Below, piece after piece: positions 1 through 6,868 of a stretch of DNA of 15,131 nt. The DNA is taken from assembly GCA_038852315.1 (NCBI GenBank), contig JAWCKF010000035.1:1-15131 (forward strand), written 5' to 3'. Each line of letters begins with the position of its first letter. Position 1 is the stretch's first letter. Origin of the DNA: COMBO-56-21 sp038852315. Lineage in GTDB: Archaea; Thermoplasmatota; Thermoplasmata; UBA10834. A program made the translations under genes and the position numbers. The notes under the pieces were generated by a model, which was not told where the DNA came from, did no database searches, and was given only the letters and a program-made list of their open reading frames with translations.

Positions 1-67
1 TACTATTATATGTGATATCGATACTAGAATAATAAGACTAGTTTTGAATTAGAATCACAGAGAATCC

Positions 68-86
68 TTGCCCCCGTAGGGGGCAA
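68..86. repeat. GC-rich 8-bp hairpin with 3-nt loop
   Basis: TTGCCCCC and GGGGGCAA pair perfectly around GTA. It is followed by AAAA on the plus strand, which is TTTT before the stem on the minus strand, so it is not a classic terminator in either direction. It could be the 3' end of a transcript entering from the left, or a structured RNA element. The function is unknown. Confidence 0.5.
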
Positions 87-228
87 AAGGTGCATCATGC
101 TCACGGATCGGCTATTTTTTCGTAGAACTCCCTGGGTCTTTATCGTCTTTTTCGGTCGGCGTGATAAGTCGTAACACACATTAGCGTTGGAAATCGAGCT
201 GGTTTGAGGTCCTTGAGTAGGCGCAAAG

Positions 229-269
229 TCAAAAACGGCGACAAATAGGGGATTTGTTGACGTTTTTGA
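229..269. repeat. Long imperfect hairpin, 18-position stem, 5-nt loop
   Basis: The left arm (229-246) pairs with the right arm (252-269) around the loop AGGGG. There are sixteen Watson-Crick pairs, one G.U pair (240/258, plus-strand RNA) and one G.A mismatch (238/260). The outer block TCAAAAACG/CGTTTTTGA and the inner block ACAAAT/ATTTGT are both perfect. As RNA it is slightly more stable in plus sense, because the wobble becomes C.A in minus sense. It lies about 60 bp before the recombinase TATA box. Possible roles are a small RNA, a regulatory leader or a palindromic protein or recombinase site; nothing here decides between them. Confidence 0.65.
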
Positions 270-302
270 GGGCCGCTCTGGAAGGGGCAAGCGGGTAGAG
301 GG

Positions 303-335
303 CATTTTGCTGCGAAAATGCGACATTTTTAAATA
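303..335 (+). promoter_or_regulatory. Recombinase promoter with operator-like repeats
   Basis: The TATA box TTTAAATA is at 328-335, which predicts transcription starting near 357-358, ahead of the ATG at 394. Three copies of one 6-mer precede or touch it in alternating orientation: CATTTT (303-308), AAAATG (315-320) and CATTTT (324-329). The last two form a 6-bp palindrome with a 3-base spacer that overlaps the TATA box. The outer copies are 21 bp apart, two helical turns. A protein bound there would block TBP, so repression is a reasonable guess. A further hairpin, TCGGAC-aatc-GTCCGA (355-370), sits at the predicted start site. Confidence 0.5.
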
Positions 336-393
336 GACACAATCCGATGCTTTGTCGGACAATCGTCCGAAGCGAAGGGATGGGATAGCTAGC

Positions 394-1053
394 ATGCGCA
401 AGTATCTCAAGGAGGAGGAACTCAAAGCCCTGCTAGAGGCACCGAAGCGGATGAGGGACCGCCTGATAATCAAACTTCTTTACGAGACGGGGATGAGGGT
501 CGGAGAGCTCGCGGCCCTGACAATCGGTGACGTGGATCTCGAGGCAGGCGAGATTACGATTCAGCAAGCCAAAAGGCACAAGGAGGGACGAAAGGTCCCG
601 CTTGTCAACAGCTGGACAAAGTCTATGCTGCGTGACTATATCGGGACTAGGAAGGGCAGGAAGGACCCGCTTTTCATTTCCAACAAACGCACACCGCTTT
701 CCAGGCGCCAGATTGAGCGCCTGATCGCCAAGTACGGCGAGCAGATCGGCCTTGAGAAGGACAAGAGGCATCCGCATGTTCTGAGACACACGCATGCAGT
801 CCACTCGCTGAAATCTGGCATAGACCTCCGAACACTCCAGCAGAACCTCGGTCACTCCAGCATCGAGGTCACGGCCATATATCTAACCATGGATATTGAT
901 GACCGAAAGGAAGAGTACTCGAAGCATCCTCTTCCTGGCATGATTGATTTGGCGGAACAGCACGCCCATGCAGAGAAGCAGGAAAGGGGCCATGAGCCCG
1001 CTGTTGTCGCAGCCAATCACACGAGCTCGTTCGTCATCACGGAGGAGATTTAG
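394..1053 (+). CDS. Tyrosine recombinase, catalytic domain only
   Basis: DNA strand-exchange enzyme of the tyrosine recombinase (Xer/phage integrase) family. All active-site elements are visible: Arg35 in the TGMRVGEL motif, a Lys around 60-63, His128-x-x-Arg131 in HVLRH, His154 in LGHSS and the nucleophile Tyr163 in TAIYLTM. At 219 residues it is shorter than the usual Xer protein (about 280-300). The catalytic fold begins almost at the first residue, so the N-terminal core-binding domain is absent. The last ~45 residues after the Tyr form a charged, Ala/His/Glu-rich tail. I chose the ATG at 394 because the TATA box puts the transcript start near 357; an upstream in-frame TTG at 352 would add 14 residues and lies before or at that start. 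Chromosome-dimer resolution, integration of an element and inversion of a nearby site are all possible; no other mobile-element gene is visible. Confidence 0.9.
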   Translation: MRKYLKEEELKALLEAPKRMRDRLIIKLLYETGMRVGELAALTIGDVDLEAGEITIQQAKRHKEGRKVPLVNSWTKSMLRDYIGTRKGRKDPLFISNKRTPLSRRQIERLIAKYGEQIGLEKDKRHPHVLRHTHAVHSLKSGIDLRTLQQNLGHSSIEVTAIYLTMDIDDRKEEYSKHPLPGMIDLAEQHAHAEKQERGHEPAVVAANHTSSFVITEEI

Positions 1054-1061
1054 CTCTCGGC

Positions 1062-1101
1062 TATACTAGTATATTTACACAAGAAATATGATATACTAGT
1101 A
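1062..1101. repeat. AT-rich inverted/direct repeat after the recombinase
   Basis: An 11-bp arm at 1064-1074 is the exact reverse complement of 1091-1101, with a 16-bp spacer. Each arm is also nearly self-palindromic around ACTAGT: TATACTAGTATA at 1062-1073 is perfect, and TATACTAGTA recurs at 1092-1101, 30 bp further on in direct phase. It begins 9 bp after the recombinase stop and precedes the rfcL promoter. It could be a recombinase binding or crossover site, an operator, or a terminator stem. Xer dif sites normally have a spacer of about 6 bp, so it is not a standard dif. Confidence 0.55.
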
Positions 1102-1167
1102 AAACTGAAGCAAATTCTCATTCTCCCGGGCTCCGGAAGCGGCACATTCTGCAGGCATAGGACTAAT

Positions 1168-1175
1168 CTATAATA
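1168..1175 (+). promoter_or_regulatory. TATA box for rfcL-taw1 (leaderless)
   Basis: CTATAATA is centred about 28 bases before the ATG at 1200, the spacing expected when transcription starts at or next to the start codon. No ribosome-binding sequence precedes that ATG, which agrees with a leaderless transcript. Confidence 0.55.
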
Positions 1176-1199
1176 CACGACAGCCGCTAATCTGCCCGG

Positions 1200-2582
1200 A
1201 TGCGAGAGGAGTGGACGGAGAAGTATCGGCCAAGGTCGTTAGACCAGGTGGTCGGCAACGATGACGGAGTGCGTGCAGCGAAGCGCTGGGCTGAATCGTG
1301 GAGGACGGGCGCTCCCAGGAAGAAGGCGCTCGTCCTACGGGGAGAGCCAGGAACGGGAAAGACCAGCACTGCCCTAGCCATCGCTCATGACATGGATTGG
1401 GACTACATCGAGATGAACGCATCTGACAGTAGGAACGCTGCCTCGATCCGTGCCGTCGCTGGCCTTGGAGCCGTCAACCAGACGTTCTCGAGCACAGGCG
1501 AATTCCTATCAGTTGCTAAAGGCCGCATGAAGCTTGTGATAATCGACGAGGCGGACAACTTCTTCGGAAAACTTGATTACGGCGGGGCCAAAGCCATCGT
1601 CGAAGTCATAAAGGAAGCAGGTCAGCCCATAATCCTCATTGTGAACGACTACCGCGAACTGACACGCAAGTCGCCAGCCATCAAGAGCCTAGCTGATGTC
1701 GCCACCTTCCGACGGCTTGGAAGAGGTGACATGCTCAAGGTTCTGAAAGAGATACTTCGAATGGAAGGTGTCGATGCGGCGGCCGAAGTGCTACACGCCA
1801 TCGTTGAAAATGCCGGAGGGGATCTTCGTGCGGCAATCAACGACCTGCAGATGATGGTGGAAGGACGCAAAACCATATCCTCAGCAGACACCGAGCCTCT
1901 CGGGAAGAGGAACCAGGAGACTGAGGTAAGGCAGGCACTTGCTAGTATGTTCAGGGCGGATAGCGTCAGGGCTGCAAGAGATGCGACACTGCAGCTAGAC
2001 GAGGCGCCTGACGACCTCATCCTGTGGATAGAGGAAAACATCCCCTCGGAGATGCGCACGCTCGAAGAATTGTCCACAGCGTTCGATTTCGTCTCGAGGT
2101 CAGATATATACCTTGCCCGTACGAAGAGATTGCAGCACTATGGCCTCTGGTCCTATGCCAAGGACCTTATGACTGGTGGTGTGGTCCTCTCACGCCGCGC
2201 CAGGGCAGCAGCTCGCGCCGCCGAATACAAGTACCCAGGCCAGTTCATAATGCTTGGGAGGGCGAAGGAGCTGAAGACGGTGCGCAACGCCGTTGCCAGA
2301 AGGCTCGCGGAACACATGCACACATCGAGCAGGTGTATGCTTGAATCCAATCTCGAGCTCATATCTCGGGCGACGAGGAACGACTCCGAGCTAATGATCC
2401 AGCTGGCGCGCAAGCTCGATCTCGGCGAGGCCGAGGTCGCCTTCATGCTGGGTGAGTCACCCTACTCTCCGAAGGTGACAGGAGTCCTGGCTGCGGCGAA
2501 ATCAGAGGAGGACACGGCCCGCGACAGATCGAGAGGCTCGCAGAGTGCATCGAGAGCCGGCGGATTCTCCCTGAAATTCTGA
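1200..2582 (+). CDS. rfcL: Replication factor C large subunit (clamp loader)
   Basis: AAA+ subunit of the clamp loader that opens the PCNA ring and places it on primed DNA, working with RFC small subunits. The N-terminus has the RFC-type start WTEKYRPRSLDQVVG. Walker A is GEPGTGKT (residues 48-55), Walker B VIIDEAD (113-119), sensor 1 IVND (147-150) and sensor 2 GGDLRAAINDLQ (207-218, Arg210). The middle and C-terminal helical collar regions follow. The 460-residue length fits archaeal RFC-L. The last residues, GGFSLKF, are the only candidate for a PCNA-contact peptide and do not match the usual Q-x-x-hydrophobic-x-x-aromatic-aromatic motif. taw1 follows after 16 bases, so the two are probably co-transcribed. 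The small-subunit gene is not in the window. Confidence 0.95.
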   Translation: MREEWTEKYRPRSLDQVVGNDDGVRAAKRWAESWRTGAPRKKALVLRGEPGTGKTSTALAIAHDMDWDYIEMNASDSRNAASIRAVAGLGAVNQTFSSTGEFLSVAKGRMKLVIIDEADNFFGKLDYGGAKAIVEVIKEAGQPIILIVNDYRELTRKSPAIKSLADVATFRRLGRGDMLKVLKEILRMEGVDAAAEVLHAIVENAGGDLRAAINDLQMMVEGRKTISSADTEPLGKRNQETEVRQALASMFRADSVRAARDATLQLDEAPDDLILWIEENIPSEMRTLEELSTAFDFVSRSDIYLARTKRLQHYGLWSYAKDLMTGGVVLSRRARAAARAAEYKYPGQFIMLGRAKELKTVRNAVARRLAEHMHTSSRCMLESNLELISRATRNDSELMIQLARKLDLGEAEVAFMLGESPYSPKVTGVLAAAKSEEDTARDRSRGSQSASRAGGFSLKF

Positions 2583-2598
2583 ATGAGAGTGCGTCCTG

Positions 2599-3528
2599 AT
2601 GGACATACGAACTATCGAGCATCTAGAAGGGCAACAGTACCGGATAGTCGCCGGAACAGGTGCAGTCAAGCTGTGCCACTGGATGCGACAGAAGCTCTTG
2701 TACGGGCGCCCGTGCTACAAGGAGCAGTTCTACGGAATAGACTGCCACAGATGCATGCAGATGACCCCCGTCGTCAACGTGTGCAACTTCAGGTGTCTCT
2801 TCTGCTGGCGCTATCACGGGATGACGGGCATCGGAAAAGACTGTCCAGATCCTGAGGTTCTGTTGGACGAGTGCATAGCCGAGCAGCGAATGCTCGTCTC
2901 GGGCTTCAAAGGCGACCGCAGGTGTGACCCGAAGCTCTGGCAGGAAGCGAGGAACCCAAACCAGGTCGCAATATCCCTTTCAGGAGAGCCCACCCTGTAC
3001 CCCTATCTGGGTGAGTTCATCGAGTTGTGCGAGCAGAGGGGCATGACCACTTTTCTGGTGACTAACGGAAGCGTGCCGAAGGCGCTCGCGAACCTGAAAC
3101 GCCTGCCCACCCAGCTCTATGTGACTGTGGCAGCGCCGAACAAGTCGCTCTTCGAGAGGCTGTGTGTTCCCCAGTTCGGCAAGGCGTGGGATAACCTCAT
3201 GGAAACCCTCGAGCTGTTGCCTTCTCTCACGACAAGGACTGTAATCAGGCACACTTTGGTGGACGGGTGGAACCTAGGCTGGGAGGACGAGTATGCCAAG
3301 CTGGACGAGATTGCGGATCCCATGTTCATCGAGCCGAAGGGCTATGTGTTCGTCGGAGATTCGAGGACGAGGATGCACATCGACAACATGCCTCCCCACG
3401 AAGCCGTCAGAGAGTTCTCGTCAAGGCTTGGGAGGAAGCTCGGCCTTGAGATGCTGGACGAAAACGAGGACAGCAGGGTCGTCCTCTTGGGTGAGAAGGG
3501 TGCGAAGTTGAAAACAAGGGAGGACTGA
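2599..3528 (+). CDS. taw1: 4-demethylwyosine synthase (radical SAM, Taw1/TYW1)
   Basis: Radical-SAM enzyme of tRNA wyosine biosynthesis. It condenses pyruvate carbons onto N1-methylguanosine-37 of tRNA-Phe to form the tricyclic 4-demethylwyosine. The radical-SAM triad is Cys62-x3-Cys66-x2-Cys69, followed by Trp70. Three further cysteines at 26, 39 and 52 match the positions known to hold the second [4Fe-4S] cluster in the family. The motif SLSGEPTLYP (near 127-136) is the SAM-binding GEP region. The length, 309 residues, is normal for archaeal Taw1. It lies 16 bases after rfcL with no terminator between and ends two bases before the convergent FttA stop codon. No strong ribosome-binding site precedes its ATG; an out-of-frame ATG at 2583 is ignored because the protein it starts lacks any family features. 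Confidence 0.95.
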   Translation: MDIRTIEHLEGQQYRIVAGTGAVKLCHWMRQKLLYGRPCYKEQFYGIDCHRCMQMTPVVNVCNFRCLFCWRYHGMTGIGKDCPDPEVLLDECIAEQRMLVSGFKGDRRCDPKLWQEARNPNQVAISLSGEPTLYPYLGEFIELCEQRGMTTFLVTNGSVPKALANLKRLPTQLYVTVAAPNKSLFERLCVPQFGKAWDNLMETLELLPSLTTRTVIRHTLVDGWNLGWEDEYAKLDEIADPMFIEPKGYVFVGDSRTRMHIDNMPPHEAVREFSSRLGRKLGLEMLDENEDSRVVLLGEKGAKLKTRED

Positions 3529-3530
3529 GC

Positions 3531-5444
3531 TCACTTCAGCCTGATGGTCTCCAGGTTCATCGGCGCCCGAGTCTCTATGCCGAACTTCTTGTATAGGGTG
3601 CTCGCCAGGTCCGAGCACTTGTAGTCCTCACCGTGACAGATCAGGATCCTCTCCGGCCTCGGCTCGAGGGTGCTCACATAGTTCACGAGCTGTCGCCTGT
3701 CTGAGTGGCCCGAGAAACCATCCACGGTCTCGACGTCCATCTTCATGTGCAGGTTGATCGGCTTGCCGCGCTCGTTCAGGGTTATGTCCGTCCAGCCCTT
3801 CTGAATCTTCCTGCCCATGGTCCCCTCGCCCTGGAAGCCGACGAACACCAGCGTGTTCAGCTCGTTGTCGCACCATGCCTTGAAGTACTCCATGACTGGG
3901 CCGCCGTTCATCATGCCGCTCGTGGCGAGCACGATGCACGGCTCGGGATCGTGGCAGATGGTTTCGCGCATCTCGCTGCTGTCCACTCGCTTGAATATGT
4001 CTGAAAGGAATGGGTTCTCTCCCATCTGGAATATCTGGGTTCTGAGCTGGCTGTTGAGGTACTCGGGATAGGCCGTGTGTATGGCTGTCGCCTCCCAAAT
4101 CATCCCATCCAGGTACACCGGGGCTTTCTGGACGTGATGATTCCTCATCTGTTCCTCCAGCACCAGCATGACCTCCTGCGACCTTCCTACGGCGAACACC
4201 GGTATGAGCACCTTGCCGCCCCTGGAGAGCGTCGACCTGACGATCTCCCTCAGCTGGTTGCCTGCCTCCTGCCTTGAGGGCTGCATGTCATGGTACCCGC
4301 CGTACGTCGATTCGATCACGAGCGTCTCGAGCCGGGGGAACTTGTTCACGCAGGCGTTGAACAACCAGGACTTCTCGAACTTGATGTCACCAGTGAAGGC
4401 GATATTGTAAAGCCCGTCGCCGACATGGAAGTGCGCGATCGATGAGCCGAGGATGTGTCCCGCGTTCTGGAAGGTGAGGCGGACATCGGGGGAGATATCC
4501 GTGGTTTCGCCGTACTTGAGTGGGATGCAGTGCATTACCGCCTCCCTGATATGTGAGGACTCGTACGGCGGCTTCTTCGCCTCACCCACAGCGACTTTGA
4601 TGAAGTCCAGCTGGAGCAGGGACATCAGGTCTCTGGTGGGCGGCGTGCAGTAGACGGGGCCGTCGTACCCGTACTTGAAAAGCGCGGGCAGGATACCAGA
4701 ATGGTCGAGATGAGCGTGGGTTATGACGACAGCGTCGACGGAATCCAGAGGCAGCAGCTCGGGGGCGTTCAGATAGGGCGTCGAGCCGCCGTTCTCGGCT
4801 GCCACGGACACGCCGCAGTCTATGAGGACCTTGCTCTCCCTCGTCATCAGCAGGGACGCGCTCCTTCCAACCTCCCTATAGCCTCCGAGCGACGTCACAC
4901 GCAGCCAGGTCTCATCGTTAATGCGTGGCCTCATCAGGCGCTTCCCGACCTTCCTGAGAAACTCTTTTCTCACATCGCTGTTTTTCCTCAGGTAGGTCCT
5001 TATCTCGCTTACAGTCTTGGACGGTATCGGGGGCGCTCTCACGACCTTGGGCGCCCACCCGATCTCCTTCTTTATCTCGTTCAGGACGGCGCCGTGCTTT
5101 CCTATGACTAGCCCAGGAGACAGCGCCTCTATAGTCACCTCTCCAGTGTCGTCCTCGAAGTAGATGTTGGTGATCTTCGCGTCCTCAGGTATGATCTTGC
5201 GGATCTTCTCCTCGGCCTTCTCGGTATCCGCCAACATGGTCGGGTCAGGCCTGATGGCCACCCTCCGCCTGAGGGTCTGTGCCAGCTGCCGCACTAGGTC
5301 GTTGTTGTGTGCGAACTCCTCAAGGTTCTTGGTGTATATGACTATCACTGGCCCTTCGAAATCGACGTCCGTGACCTCGATGTTGGACGGTATGGTCCTC
5401 TTCACCGCTTCTCTCGCATCTTCGAGAACCTTCTCGATGCCCAT
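3531..5444 (-). CDS. fttA: aCPSF1/FttA, KH-beta-CASP ribonuclease and transcription terminator
   Basis: Archaeal CPSF73 relative that cleaves nascent RNA and releases RNA polymerase at gene ends. Two N-terminal KH-like RNA-binding domains (about 1-70 and 71-145) include GKHG (115-118). The metallo-beta-lactamase fold starts near 183. The zinc-binding motif HAHLDH is at 243-248, followed by His330 (NAGHILGSS), Asp353 (TGDIKFE), the beta-CASP insert (about 390-560), GFSGHSDR (577-583; His580) and CHGE (His604). The length, 637 residues, equals the family norm. It follows psmB by 67 bases on the same strand. The start gap holds a short hairpin and a weak TATA-like CATACTTAC, so it could have its own promoter or be read through from psmB. 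Its 3' end faces taw1 with 2 bp between, leaving no room for a separate terminator. Confidence 0.95.
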   Translation of the reverse strand: MGIEKVLEDAREAVKRTIPSNIEVTDVDFEGPVIVIYTKNLEEFAHNNDLVRQLAQTLRRRVAIRPDPTMLADTEKAEEKIRKIIPEDAKITNIYFEDDTGEVTIEALSPGLVIGKHGAVLNEIKKEIGWAPKVVRAPPIPSKTVSEIRTYLRKNSDVRKEFLRKVGKRLMRPRINDETWLRVTSLGGYREVGRSASLLMTRESKVLIDCGVSVAAENGGSTPYLNAPELLPLDSVDAVVITHAHLDHSGILPALFKYGYDGPVYCTPPTRDLMSLLQLDFIKVAVGEAKKPPYESSHIREAVMHCIPLKYGETTDISPDVRLTFQNAGHILGSSIAHFHVGDGLYNIAFTGDIKFEKSWLFNACVNKFPRLETLVIESTYGGYHDMQPSRQEAGNQLREIVRSTLSRGGKVLIPVFAVGRSQEVMLVLEEQMRNHHVQKAPVYLDGMIWEATAIHTAYPEYLNSQLRTQIFQMGENPFLSDIFKRVDSSEMRETICHDPEPCIVLATSGMMNGGPVMEYFKAWCDNELNTLVFVGFQGEGTMGRKIQKGWTDITLNERGKPINLHMKMDVETVDGFSGHSDRRQLVNYVSTLEPRPERILICHGEDYKCSDLASTLYKKFGIETRAPMNLETIRLK

Positions 5445-5471
5445 TTGTCCACTCTGCTGAAGTAAGTATGT

Positions 5472-5487
5472 CGGGCCCTGTGGCCCG
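5472..5487. repeat. Short GC hairpin between psmB and fttA
   Basis: CGGGCC and GGCCCG pair perfectly around a 4-base loop, in the 67-base gap downstream of the psmB stop and upstream of the fttA start. It may slow or end some psmB transcripts, or lie in the fttA leader. No T-run follows on the minus strand, so a simple intrinsic terminator is unlikely. Confidence 0.4.
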
Positions 5488-5512
5488 CTGTGCTCCTAAA
5501 TGGCCTCGTCCA

Positions 5513-6151
5513 TCAGGCCAGCTTCATCTTGGAGAGCCGCTTCTGAATCTCCTTCTCATCGAGGGTGGCAAACCCCTCCTTCGTTATGGTCGCAACTGCG
5601 TATCCGTCCCCAGAGGCGGAATCCCTCCGCATCGCCGCGTTGAGCGACCTCAGGGCGAGATCGACGCCGTCGCTGACCGAAAGCCCCTTCTCGTAGTGGT
5701 CCTCGAGAACGCCGTAAACGTATGGCGAGCCGGAACCAGTTGTCACGTAGTCGTCCGGGATCGCGCCGCCGACCATGTCAAGGGCGTACACATGGTTGCC
5801 CTCTCTGTCTATGCCGCCGAGCACGAGGCCGACCCAATACGGGTAGAACCTGCTGCCAGCTAGTATGTTCGAAGTGAGCGTCGCTGCGGACTTCACTGAC
5901 ATTGGCTGGCCGCGCTTGAGCTTGTAGAGCTCCACCTCGGCGGTTATGTACCTGGCTAGTGTCTGGGCGTCTCCGACCACGCCTGCGACTGTGAGCCCGA
6001 GGTTGTCGTCGATCCTGAAGAGCTTCTGTGTCGTCTTGTGAGCGATCAACGTCCCCATGGTGGCCCTCATCTCCGTGGCCATCACTACGCCGTCCTTGCA
6101 CACCATGCCTATCGTCGTGGTTCCTTTCTTGACCTCTTCAAAGTCTGTCAT
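5513..6151 (-). CDS. psmB: 20S proteasome beta subunit (catalytic)
   Basis: Active beta subunit of the cytoplasmic 20S proteasome. A 10-residue propeptide ends in Gly10, and autocleavage would expose Thr11, the nucleophile (mature Thr1). Mature-numbered catalytic partners are present: Glu17 (ATEMRAT), Lys33 (TTQK), the Ser129 region (TGSGSPYVYG) and Asp166/Ser169 in RDSASG. Glu rather than Asp at mature 17 also occurs in the Thermoplasma subunit. Length (212) and the short propeptide are typical of archaea. The alpha subunit is not in the window. A TATA-like element about 65 bases upstream on the minus strand would give a leader of about 40 bases containing a hairpin. fttA follows, so a psmB-fttA transcript is possible. 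Confidence 0.95.
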   Translation of the reverse strand: MTDFEEVKKGTTTIGMVCKDGVVMATEMRATMGTLIAHKTTQKLFRIDDNLGLTVAGVVGDAQTLARYITAEVELYKLKRGQPMSVKSAATLTSNILAGSRFYPYWVGLVLGGIDREGNHVYALDMVGGAIPDDYVTTGSGSPYVYGVLEDHYEKGLSVSDGVDLALRSLNAAMRRDSASGDGYAVATITKEGFATLDEKEIQKRLSKMKLA

Positions 6152-6160
6152 GAGCTAACA

Positions 6161-6221
6161 CCGTCAGTGAAAACTGATGGGCTAAAAGGCGTTTTCAAAG
6201 AATCCCACTGCCAGTATTTAA
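6161..6221 (-). promoter_or_regulatory. psmB promoter and leader hairpin
   Basis: On the minus strand TTAAATAC (plus 6214-6221) is a TATA box predicting a start near 6191 and a ~40-base leader. Within that leader 6161-6168 pairs with 6173-6180 around a 4-base loop. The stem is fully paired in plus sense (one G.U, loop GAAA) and has one A.C mismatch in the psmB mRNA sense. It ends 10 bases before the ATG, where it could act as an operator or affect translation. Confidence 0.45.
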
Positions 6222-6511
6222 TTGTTTTTCCAAAATGATGGCAGCTCAGAGAGCCGGGTTGCGAAACGAAGGGAAAAGGTTTATCCGCCGTCGTGGCCAA
6301 TGATAACACGAGATGGGTAGCATATAAGTCCCTTCCCTGTTGGCACGCAACCTTGATTGGGCGCCGTGCTCCGAAAGTGATTGGAGGAAGGGCCTTGCGT
6401 CAGGAAACCAATTGCCTGCCCATCTCACCATTATCCCTTGATCCATTTCAGTGCCAACGTAAATCTACCGCGAGGGACATGTAGCTGGCTGTGAACTACA
6501 AGGCGGTGTGA
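6222..6511. other. Intergenic stretch between psmB and the receiver gene
   Basis: No convincing protein gene. A 63-codon plus-strand frame at 6293-6484 has no family features or ribosome-binding site. TATA-like elements occur at 6321-6328 (CATATAAG) and near 6279-6285 (GGTTTAT). The middle can fold: ACGCAA (6345-6350) with TTGCGT (6395-6400), CCTT (6351-6354) with AAGG (6388-6391), and CTCC (6369-6372) with GGAG (6383-6386). A small RNA of about 100-150 bases is possible but not demonstrated. GTAAATCT (near 6459-6466) is a weak TATA box for the receiver gene. Confidence 0.35.
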
Positions 6512-6868
6512 GTGAAGATACTGGTGGTGGACGATTCGGAGCCGTTCAGGAAGCTCATGGCTGAGTTTCTCGTCCGGACGGGCTTCCAGGACATAGTCGA
6601 GGCCAGTGACTTCGACCGCGCCCTCGAAGTGTATCGCAAGGAACGCCCAAGGATCACATTTGTCGACATGATACTCCCGGGCAAGTCAGGGGTGGATTTG
6701 ACCAAGGCGATACTGGCAGAGGACCCTAAGGCAGTCATAATCGCCATGAGCTCCGTCGTGAACAAGAAGATGATAAGAGAAAGCCTTGACGCGGGCGCCA
6801 AAGATTTCATTCTGAAGCCGGCCAACGAGATAGCCATCAGCTCGGTCCTGCGGATGTGGAGTGATTAG
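6512..6868 (+). CDS. CheY-like single-domain response regulator
   Basis: Stand-alone phospho-receiver of a two-component pathway; no output domain is attached. Acidic pocket residues Asp7 and Asp8 (LVVDDSE), phospho-acceptor Asp52 (FVDMILPGKSG), Ser80 (IIAMSS) and Lys102-Pro103 (FILKPA) are all present in a 118-residue protein, the full length of a receiver. The GTG start is preceded by GGCGGTG a few bases upstream. The stop codon overlaps the GTG of the following DUF835 gene, implying translational coupling. No histidine kinase or chemotaxis gene is in the window, so its partner is unknown. Control of the neighbouring convergent pilus operon is possible from position only. Confidence 0.92.
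   Translation: MKILVVDDSEPFRKLMAEFLVRTGFQDIVEASDFDRALEVYRKERPRITFVDMILPGKSGVDLTKAILAEDPKAVIIAMSSVVNKKMIRESLDAGAKDFILKPANEIAISSVLRMWSD

Larger units (their letters stand above)
1..393. other. Non-coding stretch upstream of the recombinase
   Basis: I find no convincing gene here. The one long minus-strand reading frame is low in typical protein character and runs antisense into the recombinase. The stretch is more AT-rich than the rest of the window, has T-runs near 114-119 and 151-156, and holds a short GC hairpin (68-86), a long imperfect hairpin (229-269) and a cluster of inverted motifs at the recombinase promoter (303-370). ACTAG motifs occur at 23-27 and 37-41, as they do on the far side of the recombinase gene. 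Confidence 0.6.

Noticed and set aside
68..86. Intrinsic terminator
   Set aside because: The stem is followed by A-residues on the plus strand and by no T-run on the minus strand.
24..473. A 149-codon minus-strand frame across the left gap and into the recombinase
   Set aside because: It is antisense to the catalytic recombinase gene at one end and shows Ser/Arg-rich shadow composition with no motif.
1062..1101. Canonical Xer dif site
   Set aside because: The spacer is 16 bp rather than about 6 bp, and the arms do not resemble archaeal dif sequences as I remember them.
6293..6484. A 63-codon plus-strand frame in the psmB-receiver gap
   Set aside because: No ribosome-binding site, no coherent motif, and codon usage unlike its neighbours.
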